Shown here piece after piece: positions 1-11,927 of a stretch of 64,000 nt of DNA. The notes below the pieces were generated by a model, which did not search any database, was not told the origin of the DNA, and worked only from the letters and a program-made list of their open reading frames with translations. The DNA is from Capillidium heterosporum (Eukaryota > Entomophthoromycota > Entomophthoromycetes > Entomophthorales > Capillidiaceae), in assembly GCA_016630905.1 (NCBI GenBank), contig WBMQ01000008.1, positions 496,001-560,000 of the forward strand, in the 5' to 3' direction. The position numbers and the translations under genes were made by a program. Positions within the stretch are counted from its first letter, which is position 1; the number at the start of each line of letters is the position of its first letter.

Positions 1-974
1 GTAACTACGACCCTCGTCAAGTTCCCCCAGTGCTCATCCGAGCTTAGACCAGTATACCCCAGGTTGTCCCCCAGGTTCAGCATCTTAGCCCGCAAGGAAT
101 CTACAACTGGGTGGGTCTCTGTCTCCGAAGATCACAGCAGCAAGCTGCGGTTCCTGCGATCGGGGCACTCCATTCCTGGGTGGTAAGTTTATCGAGTACG
201 GAGACTCTATGTTTGAGTCGTTCTACTACATGGAGGCGGTAAACATGGTCAAGAGACAAAAGTCAAACCCACCCAAAGCACTGCAGATCGGTTTAGGGTA
301 TTGGTATATCGGCTCAGTACCTGATGAAGGATGGGGTTGAAGTAGATATCGTCGAGATCGACCCGGTCATTGTCGACTACGCCGAACAATATTTCAATTT
401 GACGCGTCCCGACAATGTCTACATCCAGGATGGACGTCAATTCTTGGAGCACGTACAGCCAGGTACCTACGACTATATCTTGCACGATGTCTTCACCGGT
501 GGTACCGTGCCCAAGACATTATTCTCGATCGAAGCCCTGGAACTGTGCCGCGATGCCATGAAATCAAACGGCGTCTTAGCCCTCAATTACGTGGGAGGCG
601 TCACCTACCCCTTCAACGTGACTTTCTCCACGGTTGCTTCTACCATCCAGCATGTCTTCCCTCACGTACGGCTTATCGCTGAACGACACGATTCGACTCA
701 GCCGGGCAACCTCATCAACCTGGTGTTCTTTGCATCCCAAAGTGAGATTACGTTCGGACCTGTCCCATACATTGAAGACATTGATTCTACCCGTTACAAG
801 GCGTTGCACAGTTTCTCAAAGCACGAAGTCGATATAAAGAAGTATATCAACAAGGAGGTCAAGCCTTTGACCGATGCCAACAACCATCTACATACGTTGC
901 AGAAGTTGTCGGCTGAGGTTCACTGGTACAAGATGCGCGAACTGTTCCCCACCCAGTTCTGGATGGATTATTAG
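1..974 (+). CDS. Spermidine/spermine synthase-like protein, 5'-truncated by window edge
   Basis: A Rossmann-fold, SAM-binding protein of the polyamine (aminopropyl) synthase-like family. The nucleotide-binding motif reads IGLGIGISAQYL, followed by VEVDIVEIDPVIVDYA (acidic ribose-binding residue) and later YDYILHDVFTGGTVP, which matches the active-site Asp region of the family. The stop is TAG at 972-974; the start lies left of the window. Upstream, GWVSVSEDHSSKLRFLRSGHS and KFIEYGDSMFESFYY look like the N-terminal beta domain. The conserved frame is interrupted twice: near 172-176 (run CC) and near 296-298 (run GGG). In each place, ignoring one base restores the family sequence. Fungal relatives of this type may be methyltransferase-like proteins without true spermidine synthase activity, so the exact substrate is open. 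Confidence 0.75.
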
Positions 975-1199
975 GGTTGATATAAAAGATTTCTTTAATT
1001 TTTAGGTTTGGGAGCTAGTAACTTTAACTTTTTGGATAGTTGATTTATTTTCAATTACTTATACACTTTAGCTTGTATGATCTATGGTTGTTTTTAAACA
1101 TTTTGATAAAGTACTTACATCCAAACATATACTGAAAGTAAAATTGTTTATTAAAATGGGCCAAAGGAAAAGTTTAATCCCAACATCTCTTTTGAACAT

Positions 1200-4100
1200 T
1201 TAGATGTTGACAAAGGCAACCAAAGGTTCACCAGGCAAAGCTACCTTCCCAGCAATAGGTTCAGCACCGATGAGCTGGATCTCCAAGTTGCTATAGCCAA
1301 GGCTTCTACGGATGTAGCTAGCATTGGTGTTTAGAGTGGCCTGCTCGTCAAAGGTCAGAGCGCGGTTGAAAGCTGATGGACCAGAGGCTACAACGCGTTT
1401 CTAAACCATGATTAACAACTTATAAAGATTTTGACAAGTTACCTTGATCTCGTTGACGAAGGGCATGACTTGCTTGTCCTTCATCATGCCACGCTCGGTC
1501 AAAGCTTGTCTCAAACCGGCATCATCAAAGGTATCGGTGTCCTGAGTTGGTTAGTAGACGTCACTTGAAAAATCAAATACCTGGTTGTAGAACTGCTTCT
1601 GGATGGCAATGACGTCCTCCTGCCACTGAGGGAAGACAGTGGCGACATGAATGGTCAGAGCCTTGGGCTTGGTGGGGTCAAAGGTAACGGTTGGAGTCTT
1701 GCCTTTCTTGGCCTTCTTGAGACCAGCTCCTTCTTGTTCACGTACCTTCTTAAGTACTTTGCGGAGATAGTCGGCAGCTTCAAGTACGCTGTTGTCTACT
1801 GGCATGCTGACCGTGGGGAATGAGGCCTGCATGATGGATTCGGGCTAAAAAGGACGATTATCAGAGCGTTGATATTACTACTAAATTACCTTTTTCAAAA
1901 CCTGCTGCCATACATGTTCAGAGTAGTGAGGCGTGAATGGAGCGATAAGGAGGGCTTGTACTTCGATGAAACGAAGTACTAGATCATAGTGCATACCCTC
2001 CTCCAATGTGGCATCTCGATATGTATCTCTAGCATTCTGTAGCTCATAGTAACCGTGTTTGAGAGCATCACGGAACAGCATCTGGTCGTAGCTGACTTCG
2101 GCGGCCAAGATCAGTTGGTTCATCTCATGTTCAAATACCGAGTCATGGAACGAATCCTTGGCGCCAGTACGTAGCGCTTCCGGTATAGCCAAGACTTCCT
2201 AAAACAAATTAGCAGTCATTCCTAAAAGCGTGTTACCTCGATCCACTCCAACAGAGTGTAAAGTCTCAGGATAGCGGTATCAGCCGTCTTCTCATCAAAG
2301 TTGGCGTCCTCGTTAGAATCACCAGCATCAGCCAAAGCGATACGAGTAGCATCAGCACCGTACTTGTCAATAGAATCCTTAACGGTCATGAAGTTACCAG
2401 TACTCTTAGACATCTTGTCACCGTTCAGCAATAGATGCCCGTTGGATCGGAAGGCAAGGGGCCACTTGCTCTCCTTAAACAGGGCTACATGGTTGTAAAT
2501 GGAGAAGGTCAGGTGGTTGGGGATCAAATCCTTGCCGGAAACACGTAAATCCAATGGGTAGAAGTAGTCCATCGATCCTTTCATAGTCTCAAGGGCCTCC
2601 TTACTGATGGTGGAGTTCTGAGGGTAAGGGCCGTCGGTCAATACGTAACTCCACACATCATCCGTCATCTGATCAACCGTGATGCCTAACTCGTTGGGCT
2701 TCGAGGAATCCAAAGTGTTGCCCTGTAGGAGGTGGGAAATGGTGTAGTAGGACATGTAGATGGTAGAATCAGATAGTGATTCGATCAAGAACGATTCATC
2801 CCAAGGTACCTTAGAACCCAGGCCGTAGGATCTAGCACAGGCCCACTGGTTCAACCAGTCCAAAGTTTTCTCAAACAAATGCCTGGGCTCTTCGCCGTAG
2901 GTGTTGAGTCTTGCCAGGCACTTCTTGGCTAATTCCAACCACATGGGTTCACCGTAGTCCAAGTACCACTGATCGCATAGTGCTACAACGCAAGCGTCAC
3001 CGGATCTTGACATAACGGCCTTCTCGGGTTCACAGTAGTTGAAACCGAGGTTGACGGCGATAAGATCGGCCTTCACCTTTGGCTTGGCTTCTTGTACTGG
3101 TAGACCAACATATGGACCAACCAACATGGTGCCGTTGTAGAAGCCTTCTTTGTAGGCAATCTCCTTAGCAATAGCAAGTTGCTCGCGATCCTTCTGGGAG
3201 CGAATCTTTAGCTCCTTGCAGACTTCGGGAGCAGTTAAATCACCGTACTGGGGGGTTTTGATGACTGGGATAGCAGCGAAAGGCTCAACCCACTCTGGCT
3301 TAATGTTGTAGTAATCGGCCTTCTTGATCAGATCCTGTAGAGTAGCGTAATCATCGGGAGAGTCACTAGGTACAGAAGTTACAACACCAGTGCCCTAATT
3401 ATATATACAATCAACCGTCAGTTTGCTTGGCCAGATAATATACTTACCTTATTAGCTAGGACGTTATCCATGGGGAGAACGTATACTTCGGGATAAGAAG
3501 TAAGAGGGGCCTTCACCTTGGAACCAATCAAATCCTTGCCCTTGAAAGAAGCCAGAAGGGGGTATACTCCCTTTTCAGCAGTTAAACCTTGGAAAGACAT
3601 GTTGCGAATGGAACGTTCGGTACAGATGTAAACCTCGGTATCTGAGACCTGATAGGCACCGTAGGCCAAATCAACACCGACGAAGCAGTTGGTCTGGCCA
3701 TACCTGAATAAAAATTAGCATTGATTGCACCTTTATACATACATAGTCTCAGGTCGCAAGGTGGCAGCAACCATATAAACCTGCTTTCCGGCTAACTGAG
3801 GGCTAGCATCAGCAATAGCTTGAGCAGGAGGAGCCCACGATTTAACTTCTATTTTGATGGCGGTGTATTCTTGAGGTCCAACACCCTCTCCACTCTGACG
3901 ATCGTGATCCATACAGGGCTGACCATCGAGAGGCGAAAAGATGGTGTAGCGTTCTCCGAACTTAATCTTGTCGGTAGCCTTGAGTTGGTTGAATTGCCAC
4001 CTGGCAAACGAATCGTAGAAGGGGTTGGCATCAGTAGTAATGAACGAGCGGCGCCAGTCTACCTTACAGCCGAGAGCTTTGACATCAGACTGAAGTCAAA

Positions 4101-4859
4101 TTAGATTAGGATTTACTTTTAATAAATTTACAATGGCGTTGGGTGGGAAGTAGCCTAACCAGTGGTTGGGGTCGGCGAACTTGGCAATTTCTTCAGTTGG
4201 GACACCGATCGACTGCATAATTTGGAATTGGTAGGTTAAGCCAGTGTTCTTGGCTGCTACTTTTCCGGGCTTATTTAAAAAAGTTAATTTTTACTTTTAC
4301 TTAAAATTACTTTTTTGGGAGTATCCTTAGATTCATTTAGACTTAGCTCAGAGAGATCTTCAGTAACTTGAAAATATCAATAATAAATTTTTGCAAAAAG
4401 TACCTTCGGGGATAATAAACTGAGGTCCAAACATCTCGATTTCTCTAGCTAATTTGTCGGCACAAGCCTATTCTGATTTAGCAAAACATTTATATAAAAC
4501 TACCTTAATTGGCATCCCGGTACAGTGAAGTCCGAAAGGGAAAAGACACTCCTTACCCTTTAAACGCTGGTACCCCATGGCGAATTCTACCTTGGTGAAA
4601 GTAAAGGCATGTCCCAAGTGTAAACGTCCGTTCATATAGGGGTAGGGGAAGGTGGCAAAGAATTTAGGTTTGTCGGTATTGACTTCAGCTTCGAAAGCTT
4701 TGTTTTTGGCCCAGAGCTCCTGGGAAGGGGTTTCCATAGCCTTGAGGAACTCACGTTTCCTAAACTGATAGGGTGTAGATTAGCATCCCAAGCTTTTACA
4801 CTTTAAATTTATGCTTAAATATATAGATCTAAGTTTACCTCCTTTGGTACTTCAGTCAT
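1200..4859 (-). CDS. CDC60: Cytosolic leucyl-tRNA synthetase
   Basis: Class I aminoacyl-tRNA synthetase that charges tRNA-Leu in the cytosol. The gene has about 12 exons split by short introns. It starts MTEVPKE at 4857-4859; intron 1 is spliced to [15 protein letters not shown]. The HIGH motif is HLGHAF (residues 56-61) and the KMSKS loop is seen as [10 protein letters not shown] near 2400-2425. Between them lie the CP1 editing region ([22 protein letters not shown]) and the catalytic core ([16 protein letters not shown]). The C-terminal anticodon and tail region ends EPLVAFVNI with stop at 1200-1202. The length and order match eukaryotic/archaeal-type LeuRS of about 1,080 residues. Reading frame is intact through all exons, unlike several neighbours. 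The yeast symbol is used by homology. Confidence 0.95.
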
Positions 4860-5655
4860 CTTTTTCTATCTCTTGCAAAATTTGAAAAACAATTTCTTTG
4901 CAAAATGGTAAAGTCAATTTTGGCAGAAACAAATTGACAGAATCCAACCAAATTGACTAAAGCTGACTCGAACTTCATAAAGTGTTGCTTCGTCTAAAAT
5001 TAATAGAAGTGTTTGTGAGGATATTCTATAAGCTTGCTTATAAAGTAAATGCAAAGTACATCAAGTCCATTCAGAACGGAGTAATAAGAATCCCAAAGCA
5101 ACTGATATCTTCTTTCCAAACTACTTGCATCAAGCTTCATTTAGCTTATAAGTTTGAACCAACAAAACAAATTCTTTGACAGGCAATTCGTCCAAAATAA
5201 TATATAAGCTGCAAAGTACATTTCCATAGAAAGGTATAGCAAAGCTGTGCAAGCACTACACATATAGGTAAGATCATTTACTATAAACAAAGCTAATATA
5301 CACAACTATCTAGAAGGAATCGCTATCAGAAGCCAATACCCTAAGTTTATTGTGTAGTTTGAATATAAGGAGTGGAAATCAAAACTATTTATATTAGCTG
5401 ATGGAAATTCTATTTGATCAAAGCAATACTTGAATAGTATGCGTATTTATTAATTATCCAAGAAAGTGGAAAATAGCCTACGAAGTTCCCAAATCTAGTT
5501 CATAGCAGATATAGATTACTTTTTTAAAATTAATATATTAGAAAAAGTTATATCAGTAGCACTCATCTCTATAATCGATATACAGGCCTATTTGAATACA
5601 AATACACAAATAATATAGACTATTTTCAACAATAGTTTAATCTATATTTCTCTAT
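4860..5655. other. Intergenic, AT-rich
   Basis: Lies upstream of the LeuRS start and downstream of the SRR1-like stop, so it should hold the LeuRS promoter. A run of about 65 open codons at 4982-5179 shows no coding-like composition or recognisable motif. Nothing else seen. Confidence 0.5.
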
Positions 5656-6779
5656 TTAGCTTTCAACAAACTCTGGTAAGTTCGATCCAAGGGGTATAAA
5701 GGTATGCACAGCCATATCGTTGAAAGCCTTTGGCTGCAGTGAAAATTCAGGGAGTCTCTCTATATGTAACTTTACTGTGTCTGCCTGAACGTATATGAAT
5801 AAAAGTTAAGGTAGTAATAATCAAAATGAAAAGTATCTAAATATAAAAAGGATATTTGATCGATAAACCAGGCTTTGGTTTCCAGCTTTTTCTTAGGTAA
5901 GCTAATAAAAATCCCAAAATAAGGATAAACTAGAATGTAAAATAGTTACTTTAGCTTATACTGCTCCAGATCGTTGCTCAACATCCATATTCTCTTCAGG
6001 TTGTCTATCTGCCAATTACTTCGAAGAACGTTGTTATGTAAAGTCATGGGGGCGTGGGGTAAATAGAACAGGGTTGGGTTGGTTATTGGTCTCTTACCTT
6101 CCTGAATAAACAAATTATTAATACTTTTAAGCACTTTAGCCTTTACCTCATCTTTTTCAATTAGTTCAACGTTATGTATTTTTAACAGCTTTAGGTCGTT
6201 TGGTAGCAGAGGTAGTGGGTCAAAGTAAAAGATATTGACTTTTTTATCACCTATATCCTACAAATTGTAAATAAAAATATTTATTTCAATTTACCTTCAG
6301 ATGTTTTGCTAGTAGTATTATTAAAGCCAATTGCCATTGTGAAATTGTTGAATTAGATAGTTCTCCTATTCCGTAGCAGACGATATCAACTTCTTGATTA
6401 TTAGTCTCAATTAAACTCGCTAAGTTTGCTAAAGGGTTTAGATAAAAACAGATAAACAAATACCTTGTATAAAGTTTAAAAATTTAGTATCCAAGTTTCT
6501 ATTTTCGACAAGATGCTCCCTAAAGCAAAATTAAGTAAAAAAATAAATAGTTACAAACATCTTGAGGTTGATGTTGTTTATTAACGAATCGGAGTCAATT
6601 GATTGGATATTCTTTTTGATTTTAACAACGAAACCATCAGCCTCCATGTCTTTGTTACATTCCTTTGAAATTGATTCCTTTATTTCAGCTGAGGAGGCTG
6701 CTGTCTTCTTACGCCTGTTCTTCTTCTTATTTTCATTATTTGTCGTCTTATATTTGAATGCTGATGTTGGTGCTTGCAT
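5656..6779 (-). CDS. SRR1-like domain protein
   Basis: SRR1-family protein. Relatives are plant SRR1, human SRRD and yeast Ber1; they are linked to circadian or light signalling, heme regulation and microtubule-related phenotypes, but no reaction is established. The chosen start is MQAPTSAFKY (6777-6779), followed by a basic, Lys/Arg-rich segment (KKKNRRKKTAASS). The SRR1 core is spread over several exons: DIVCYGIGELSNSTISQWQL, then NIFYFDPLPLLPNDLKLL, then FYLPHAPMTLHNNVLRSNW. The last exon carries the typical ending AFNDMAVHTFIPLGSNLP before the stop at 5656-5658. An upstream in-frame ATG at 6884 exists, but the sequence before residue MQAPTS looks non-coding. The splice pattern between RIWMLSNDLEQYKLK and the last exon (about 5760-5960) is uncertain. 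Confidence 0.8.
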
Positions 6780-7825
6780 CAATCTTGAAGGGTAACAACC
6801 TAGCTTTGTAATCGAAATTGAAGGTTGATTTTTTAAATTTGGAATGCAATATATAGGCACTAGGAAATGATGGCACAAATTCAAACTCAGTTGGAAAGTT
6901 TACTGAATTTAAAATTGGCACATCAGCTACCTACATTGGCTCAAGCTTTGATCAACGATGGCAGTAGTTTGAACATAGGAATTTGGATAGATTTCAACAT
7001 ATGTAATTAATGACTTAGTTTTAGCCCTTTGCTATAGCTTCAGCCACTATAGCTGTCAACTTGAGTATCTTCTTACGTTAGTGTCATCAAATAACAGTTC
7101 ATATACATCGAGAAATTGCCAATTTGAAAAGTTTCAAACACCTGGTCAGTTCCAATAGAGCATCCTACAGTTGATCTCCAAAAGCTGTATCGACATCAAA
7201 TAGAAAGTTAAACCAAGGTTCACAAATACACTGCTGGTTTAAAAACCATCAACTATCTAATTTGGCTAGTATCTATTATCATTCATCCATATTCGACTTC
7301 TATTTGACAGTAGTAACATCAACTAACCTTTTGACTCTAATCAACTTGCTGACCTTTTGCTTAAAAGTTTTGCTTGTATATCGATTTCGCCTGTAAAAAC
7401 AAATTCATTAGAGAAGCGGCTTTCCTATAAGACTTGATGATCGGCCTTTACCTAGTATTTGCCTCACCTTTACCATCATTTCTAGTATATTGAGGTACAA
7501 TAGACTCACTGATCCCCAAATAGGCTGTAGGAAGGCTCAATAAGGCTCCAGTGTAAGGTTTTACTTTAAATTTGAATGTATATAAGCTTACAGTTGTTAG
7601 TAAAAACTACTCCTCTATCTCAAATACTTTATTTTATATGATTTAAGCACTAGATAAAATATTGTTACAACAGTAAAGAAAAAGCTAATATATAGCTATT
7701 TACAATGCATACATTAATGAAAACAAATGATAACCGGATAATGATAAAGTAAAACCTTTAAACAGTGCCTCAAACTTTAATCGGTATTACTAATTCACTT
7801 TTACCAGTTAATAAGATCTATAAGA
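6780..7825. other. Intergenic, no gene seen
   Basis: About 1 kb between the SRR1-like start and the Cgi121 stop, both on the minus strand. It is AT-rich with frequent stops in all frames. No tRNA-like cloverleaf, repeat or domain-bearing fragment was recognised. Confidence 0.5.
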
Positions 7826-8537
7826 CTATATCCATGGCTTAATCGCTATACAGGAAGAAATTTGATTTTCCAATTCTTCATTCGTTAATTCTTCTTGTAA
7901 ACCATAAATCTAATAAAATGTTAGGAATTACATTAAAGAATTAATACCTTTTTTATAGAAGCCAAGTCTGGATTATAGTACTGCACATCATCTATAAAAG
8001 GAATAGGCATGCTACCAACGACATCATTAATTTCTTTCAAGACCTTATAAAAGTTAGCTTAAAGTTCCCTAGATATAGTTGCTACCTCAGCTTCCTCTCT
8101 AATTTCATCTTTATAGATAAGTTGAAGTACGAATAACGTCTTTGTATTTGCATTTATACCAAAGTTTTTGAATCCTAAATTAATCTACTAAAGTAAATGT
8201 CTATTGGAAACTAAAAACTATACTTTCTTGGAAGGTTCGAGGCTGAATATAACTTCCGATTCCAAAAACTTGGTCTTTAAAGTTCCTTCCAAGTATCGGT
8301 TGTAAGCTGAAAATAAACTTAGGCTTAGGTGGAAAGTGTTGAGGATCTAATTTTTAATTTATCAATTGGTAGATAAAAAGTTACTTTTGGACTGTCAAGT
8401 AAGACATACTGGTTGGACAAATTTTGGAACTTTTTGAGTAGAGGAGTTCCATCACTAACATTGTCGTATCTGAATACCTTGACTTTTAATCTTTGTTGAT
8501 GGTCGAGGGCTGGTATCTCTAGAACTTGCATCTTCAA
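7826..8537 (-). CDS. CGI121: KEOPS/EKC complex subunit Cgi121 (TPRKB)
   Basis: Small accessory subunit of the KEOPS complex, which makes t6A at position 37 of ANN-decoding tRNAs and influences telomeres; Cgi121 binds the Bud32 kinase and tRNA. It starts MKMQVLEIPALDHQQ at 8537. After removing a 38-bp intron (GTAACT...ATTAG), the diagnostic stretch ILNTFHLSLSLFSAYNRY continues to EGTLKTKFLESEVIFSLEP. The next exon has GFKNFGINANTKTLFVLQL, which corresponds to the family motif around FGI.D.TK.LLVV. The final exon ends LENQISSCIAIKPWI with TAG at 7826-7828. Four introns are inferred. The length of about 170-180 residues fits the family. Confidence 0.85.
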
Positions 8538-8892
8538 TTCAAGGTGTAAAGTGGGATTTGGTGATTTTATTTTTTCTTCACTTTCTAACGTTTTTTCTAT
8601 AGTTTTGGCCCAATGAAGAACCAGTGGCTAGAAAAGCATATACATCTATGAGGTAGTGACTAAAGTTATCGAGAGTTTTATTTATCCGAAATTAGATCTA
8701 ATTCGTCATTTACTTCAACTTAGAAAAGTCAATGAAGGTTCAGTCACGCTATCCCTGGTTTTCCCGACTGCAACTCAATATCGAACTCTTCATATCCGAC
8801 AGCAAGGCTTACATTTAAGCTTTAGTAGACGATTCAAGTACATAACGCCAACAAATTGTACTTTTATTGTAGCAACAAACCTTTAATTTAAT
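8538..8892. promoter_or_regulatory. Divergent promoter region, Cgi121 / RhoGAP
   Basis: 355 bp between two divergent starts, presumably carrying both promoters. A 76-codon open stretch at 8656-8886 has no recognisable features and is treated as chance. No clear TATA or named site was identified. Confidence 0.4.
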
Positions 8893-11230
8893 ATGAGTAC
8901 ATTTATTACTAACAATGGAGAGACTGAACTGAACAGTTGGGTGGCTTTATGGGACCATCAACCAGAGGCTGGAAATGGAGATGAGTTAGTAATATTACCT
9001 TTTTATTTTTATAAATTCATATATCATTACCAGCTTTTCATTTTTTACTTTATAATTACATGCTAAATGGATTTTTCTAGAGCTTCAAGGCTGGTGATAT
9101 AATAAAGGTTATAGATAGAGAACATAATGATTGGTAAAATTTGTTCATTTTACGATAGTATTAAGTGTTTTTAGGTGGTTAGGTATGTCTTTAACCGAAT
9201 ATTTGTTTGAAAGCTTATACTTGGCTGCGATGCTCTAAATAGGTAGTTTAGATGGTAGAACCGGTCTCTTCCCAGTAACTTATGGCCAATTAACTGGAAC
9301 TCGCTATATCGAGAACGATGACAATGCATCTATAATTTCCAAGCCCTTGAACGATCATGTTAGCGAAAGACCAGGACGATTTTATTTTTCAGAGCCTCTA
9401 TACCCCCTTAGTTTACCGGACAATGCTGCTACAGGTAAAAATCCATCATATTTACAAAACTTTTACTTATTCCTTATGTTTTAGAGCAATTTTCTGATAA
9501 TTCAAGTGAGCAACATAGATCCTACCTGCCTTTACCTGATATTATTGACCCCTTTAAAACACCTAACGGAAGTCAAATTTCTTTACCAATTGCAAATGAT
9601 AAAGTAACCTCACCTCCTTGGAATAGTTTAACCACCGAAGCTGAACTTGAGGCTTCTGATAGCATAACTAGTGGTGAAGCCGAGCACCTTAATGAACTTT
9701 TAGGTGATGTTCAACTTAATAATTACGAAGAGCGTGAAGAGCCTGAAGATGATGAAAACTTTGATCTAAATGACTCTGCTCCGTTAGCTCAAGTTACAAC
9801 AGTACCGACTATTGATAGTAATTTAGGACTTAATCTAAACAAGGTATTGACATTTGCGTTATATATTATTAAATCTCTATATTTTTCAATAGGAGCTTAT
9901 TACTAAGCAGGGTCCTCTCTCAATAAAGAGCAGTGTTAGTGATTTTGGCCCATTAACCTCAACGAAGCATTGGAAGCAGTACCACGTCACTTTGTACTCC
10001 AACTACCTACTGATATTCCGTGCCGATGAACGTGGTGAAGCAGGTCGACTCAAAGGATACTTTAACCTTGATGGCTGCAAGATTGAGTTGGACAACGATA
10101 AGCTTTCCAAAAAGAAGTTGGTCTTTGCACTGCATCTTAAAAGCTCTTTGAAGCCCATATTTTTAACCGATACCGTCACTGCCTTCAACGGTTGGGTCGA
10201 ATCCATACGGAACCATGTCAGTGGTTTGAAGGATGGTTCGGTCGCTAATGTTCCCGACTTGGCACCATCACTACGCAAGGCGGTCATGGGGGTTGGGAAA
10301 ACTAAGAGCCATAGGCGTAGCTTATCGTTGAGTAAAGAAAACATTCCAACCATAGCTGTACTGGGTAAGTTTTTCAACTTTGTATTTTTATGCTTATTCT
10401 ACCTTTAAAGAGAATAGCGAGTCCTCCAAACCAAAGAAAAAGAACGTCGTCACTAAACTTTTCGCGAAGAACAACGCAGCTTCTGTTGGTACTAATGTTA
10501 CGCAAGGGTTTTGGTTCAGTCTTGCTACCGTTGGAGGTAGTGAGATTTCCTACGTTGTAACAAAATGTATCGAGTTACTTCAATCCAAAAAGTGCCTCGA
10601 CAGTGAAGGTATATACCGACTATCCGGCAACGCTACAACTGTCAAGATGTGGAAGGATAAGTTTTCTAAAGGTATTTCTGACATATGGTTTCCAAGCTTC
10701 AATTTATTTTAACATTTCTGTTCAAGGTTTGGTTGAAAAGTTTGACGAACCGGATGCCAACGTAATTACTTCACTACTCAAACTATACTTGAGGGAACTC
10801 CACCAACCTCTACTTCCACCAAACCTCTACAACGACCTAACTGAAGCTAGTAGTAAGGATTTTTATTATTTTTACACTTTGCTAATACAGCCAACAACTA
10901 GGAATTCAAGATTACGATACAAGACTCATCCAGCAAAAAACCATCATTCAGAGTGCCATGTCCCCAACCAGTTTGGCAACCTTACACTACCTCATCACGC
11001 ACCTGGCTCGGGTAACCGAACTTTCACACCTCAACAAGATGGATCCTGGCAACGTAGCTATAGTCTTCGCCCCGACTTTGGCTCGACAGGCCGAGAGTGA
11101 CGTTCAGGCGTCCATTGTACCCAACTTGAAGGTTTTCCACAATTTGATCGAGACGATGCTCATTCAGTCCAAGTGGTTCTTTGAATCGGACGAAGCTGGA
11201 GAGGCTGACCATGATGACGACAATTATTAG
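8893..11230 (+). CDS. SH3-PH-RhoGAP domain protein
   Basis: Predicted GTPase-activating protein for a Rho/Cdc42-type GTPase, acting at the cell cortex. It begins MSTFITNNGETELN with the SH3 start VALWDHQPEAGNGDEL; after an intron (GTAATA...CTAG) the SH3 continues SFKAGDIIKVIDREHNDWWLG and GRTGLFPVTYGQL. An acidic Ser/Pro linker follows. The PH domain is KHWKQYHVTLYSNYLLIF to AFNGWVESIRNHVSG. The RhoGAP domain holds the arginine finger in SEGIYRLSGNATTVK, then LLKLYLRELHQPLLP and MDPGNVAIVFAPTLA. The protein ends in an acidic tail (DEAGEADHDDDNY) with TAG at 11228-11230. All frames join cleanly through about eight short introns. The arginine finger and the conserved Asn-Val in the NVAIVFAPTL helix are present, so it should be catalytically competent. 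Confidence 0.9.
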
Positions 11231-11927
11231 TTGAAAATTTTGAATTTGCGTATATGCTACTTTAGTAGCTTTACTCAGCTTACCAGTTACTTCAGATGTA
11301 CTTTGGTATAATTTTTGAATGGCTAATCTAATTAAAACGGTAGTTTTGAATTTACGATGTCTTTAAACTCCTGTCATAGTTTTTACATGTTGAAACTTAT
11401 CCTATTTAATTCTGCTCCAAGCGATAAGGTAGCCTCTAGATTAAAGTTTGTAGTAAACAAGTGCTTATTACTTCAGCTATAAATAGTCTATACTCGAAAA
11501 TATATTGGTGTTTGTTTAATGCTTTATTGACAATGAAATATAGTGCAGTATTGTATTCTTGTCAACTATGTTTCTAGCAGATATTCGAATGGACTAATAA
11601 GCAATTCTATTTGAGATATATGTTAGAAATTTGTCAAAGATATGTCTATCGATAGATTACAGAAATATATACTATAGTCGATAAGAGTTATGAATTTTAA
11701 AGTGGTTTACAAACTACTATTTTTACAACACATAGAATTCTAGTCTAAAAGCATACATCTAAAACAAAAACTAGATTTACTAAAGTTGTCAAAAGAACAT
11801 TGAGAAACGTAGGAGTTAGTGGAAATGGAGGAAGTTAGATCAAAGTAGAAAGAGCCAACCATATGAAAGTAACATGTAGCACGCGAAGAGGAATTGTATA
11901 CTGGATCCATGTATTCGTTCTAAAATA
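11231..11927. other. Convergent intergenic region
   Basis: Separates the 3' ends of the RhoGAP (+) and PIP5K (-) genes. It is AT-rich with no open frame or repeat of note; it should contain both transcript ends. Confidence 0.5.

Noticed and set aside
5690-5702. tRNA-like GTTCGATCC string
   Set aside because: Lies in the last exon of the SRR1-like gene and has no matching acceptor or anticodon arms.
8656-8886. 76-codon plus-strand frame between Cgi121 and the RhoGAP
   Set aside because: No recognisable motif; sits inside a short divergent promoter region.
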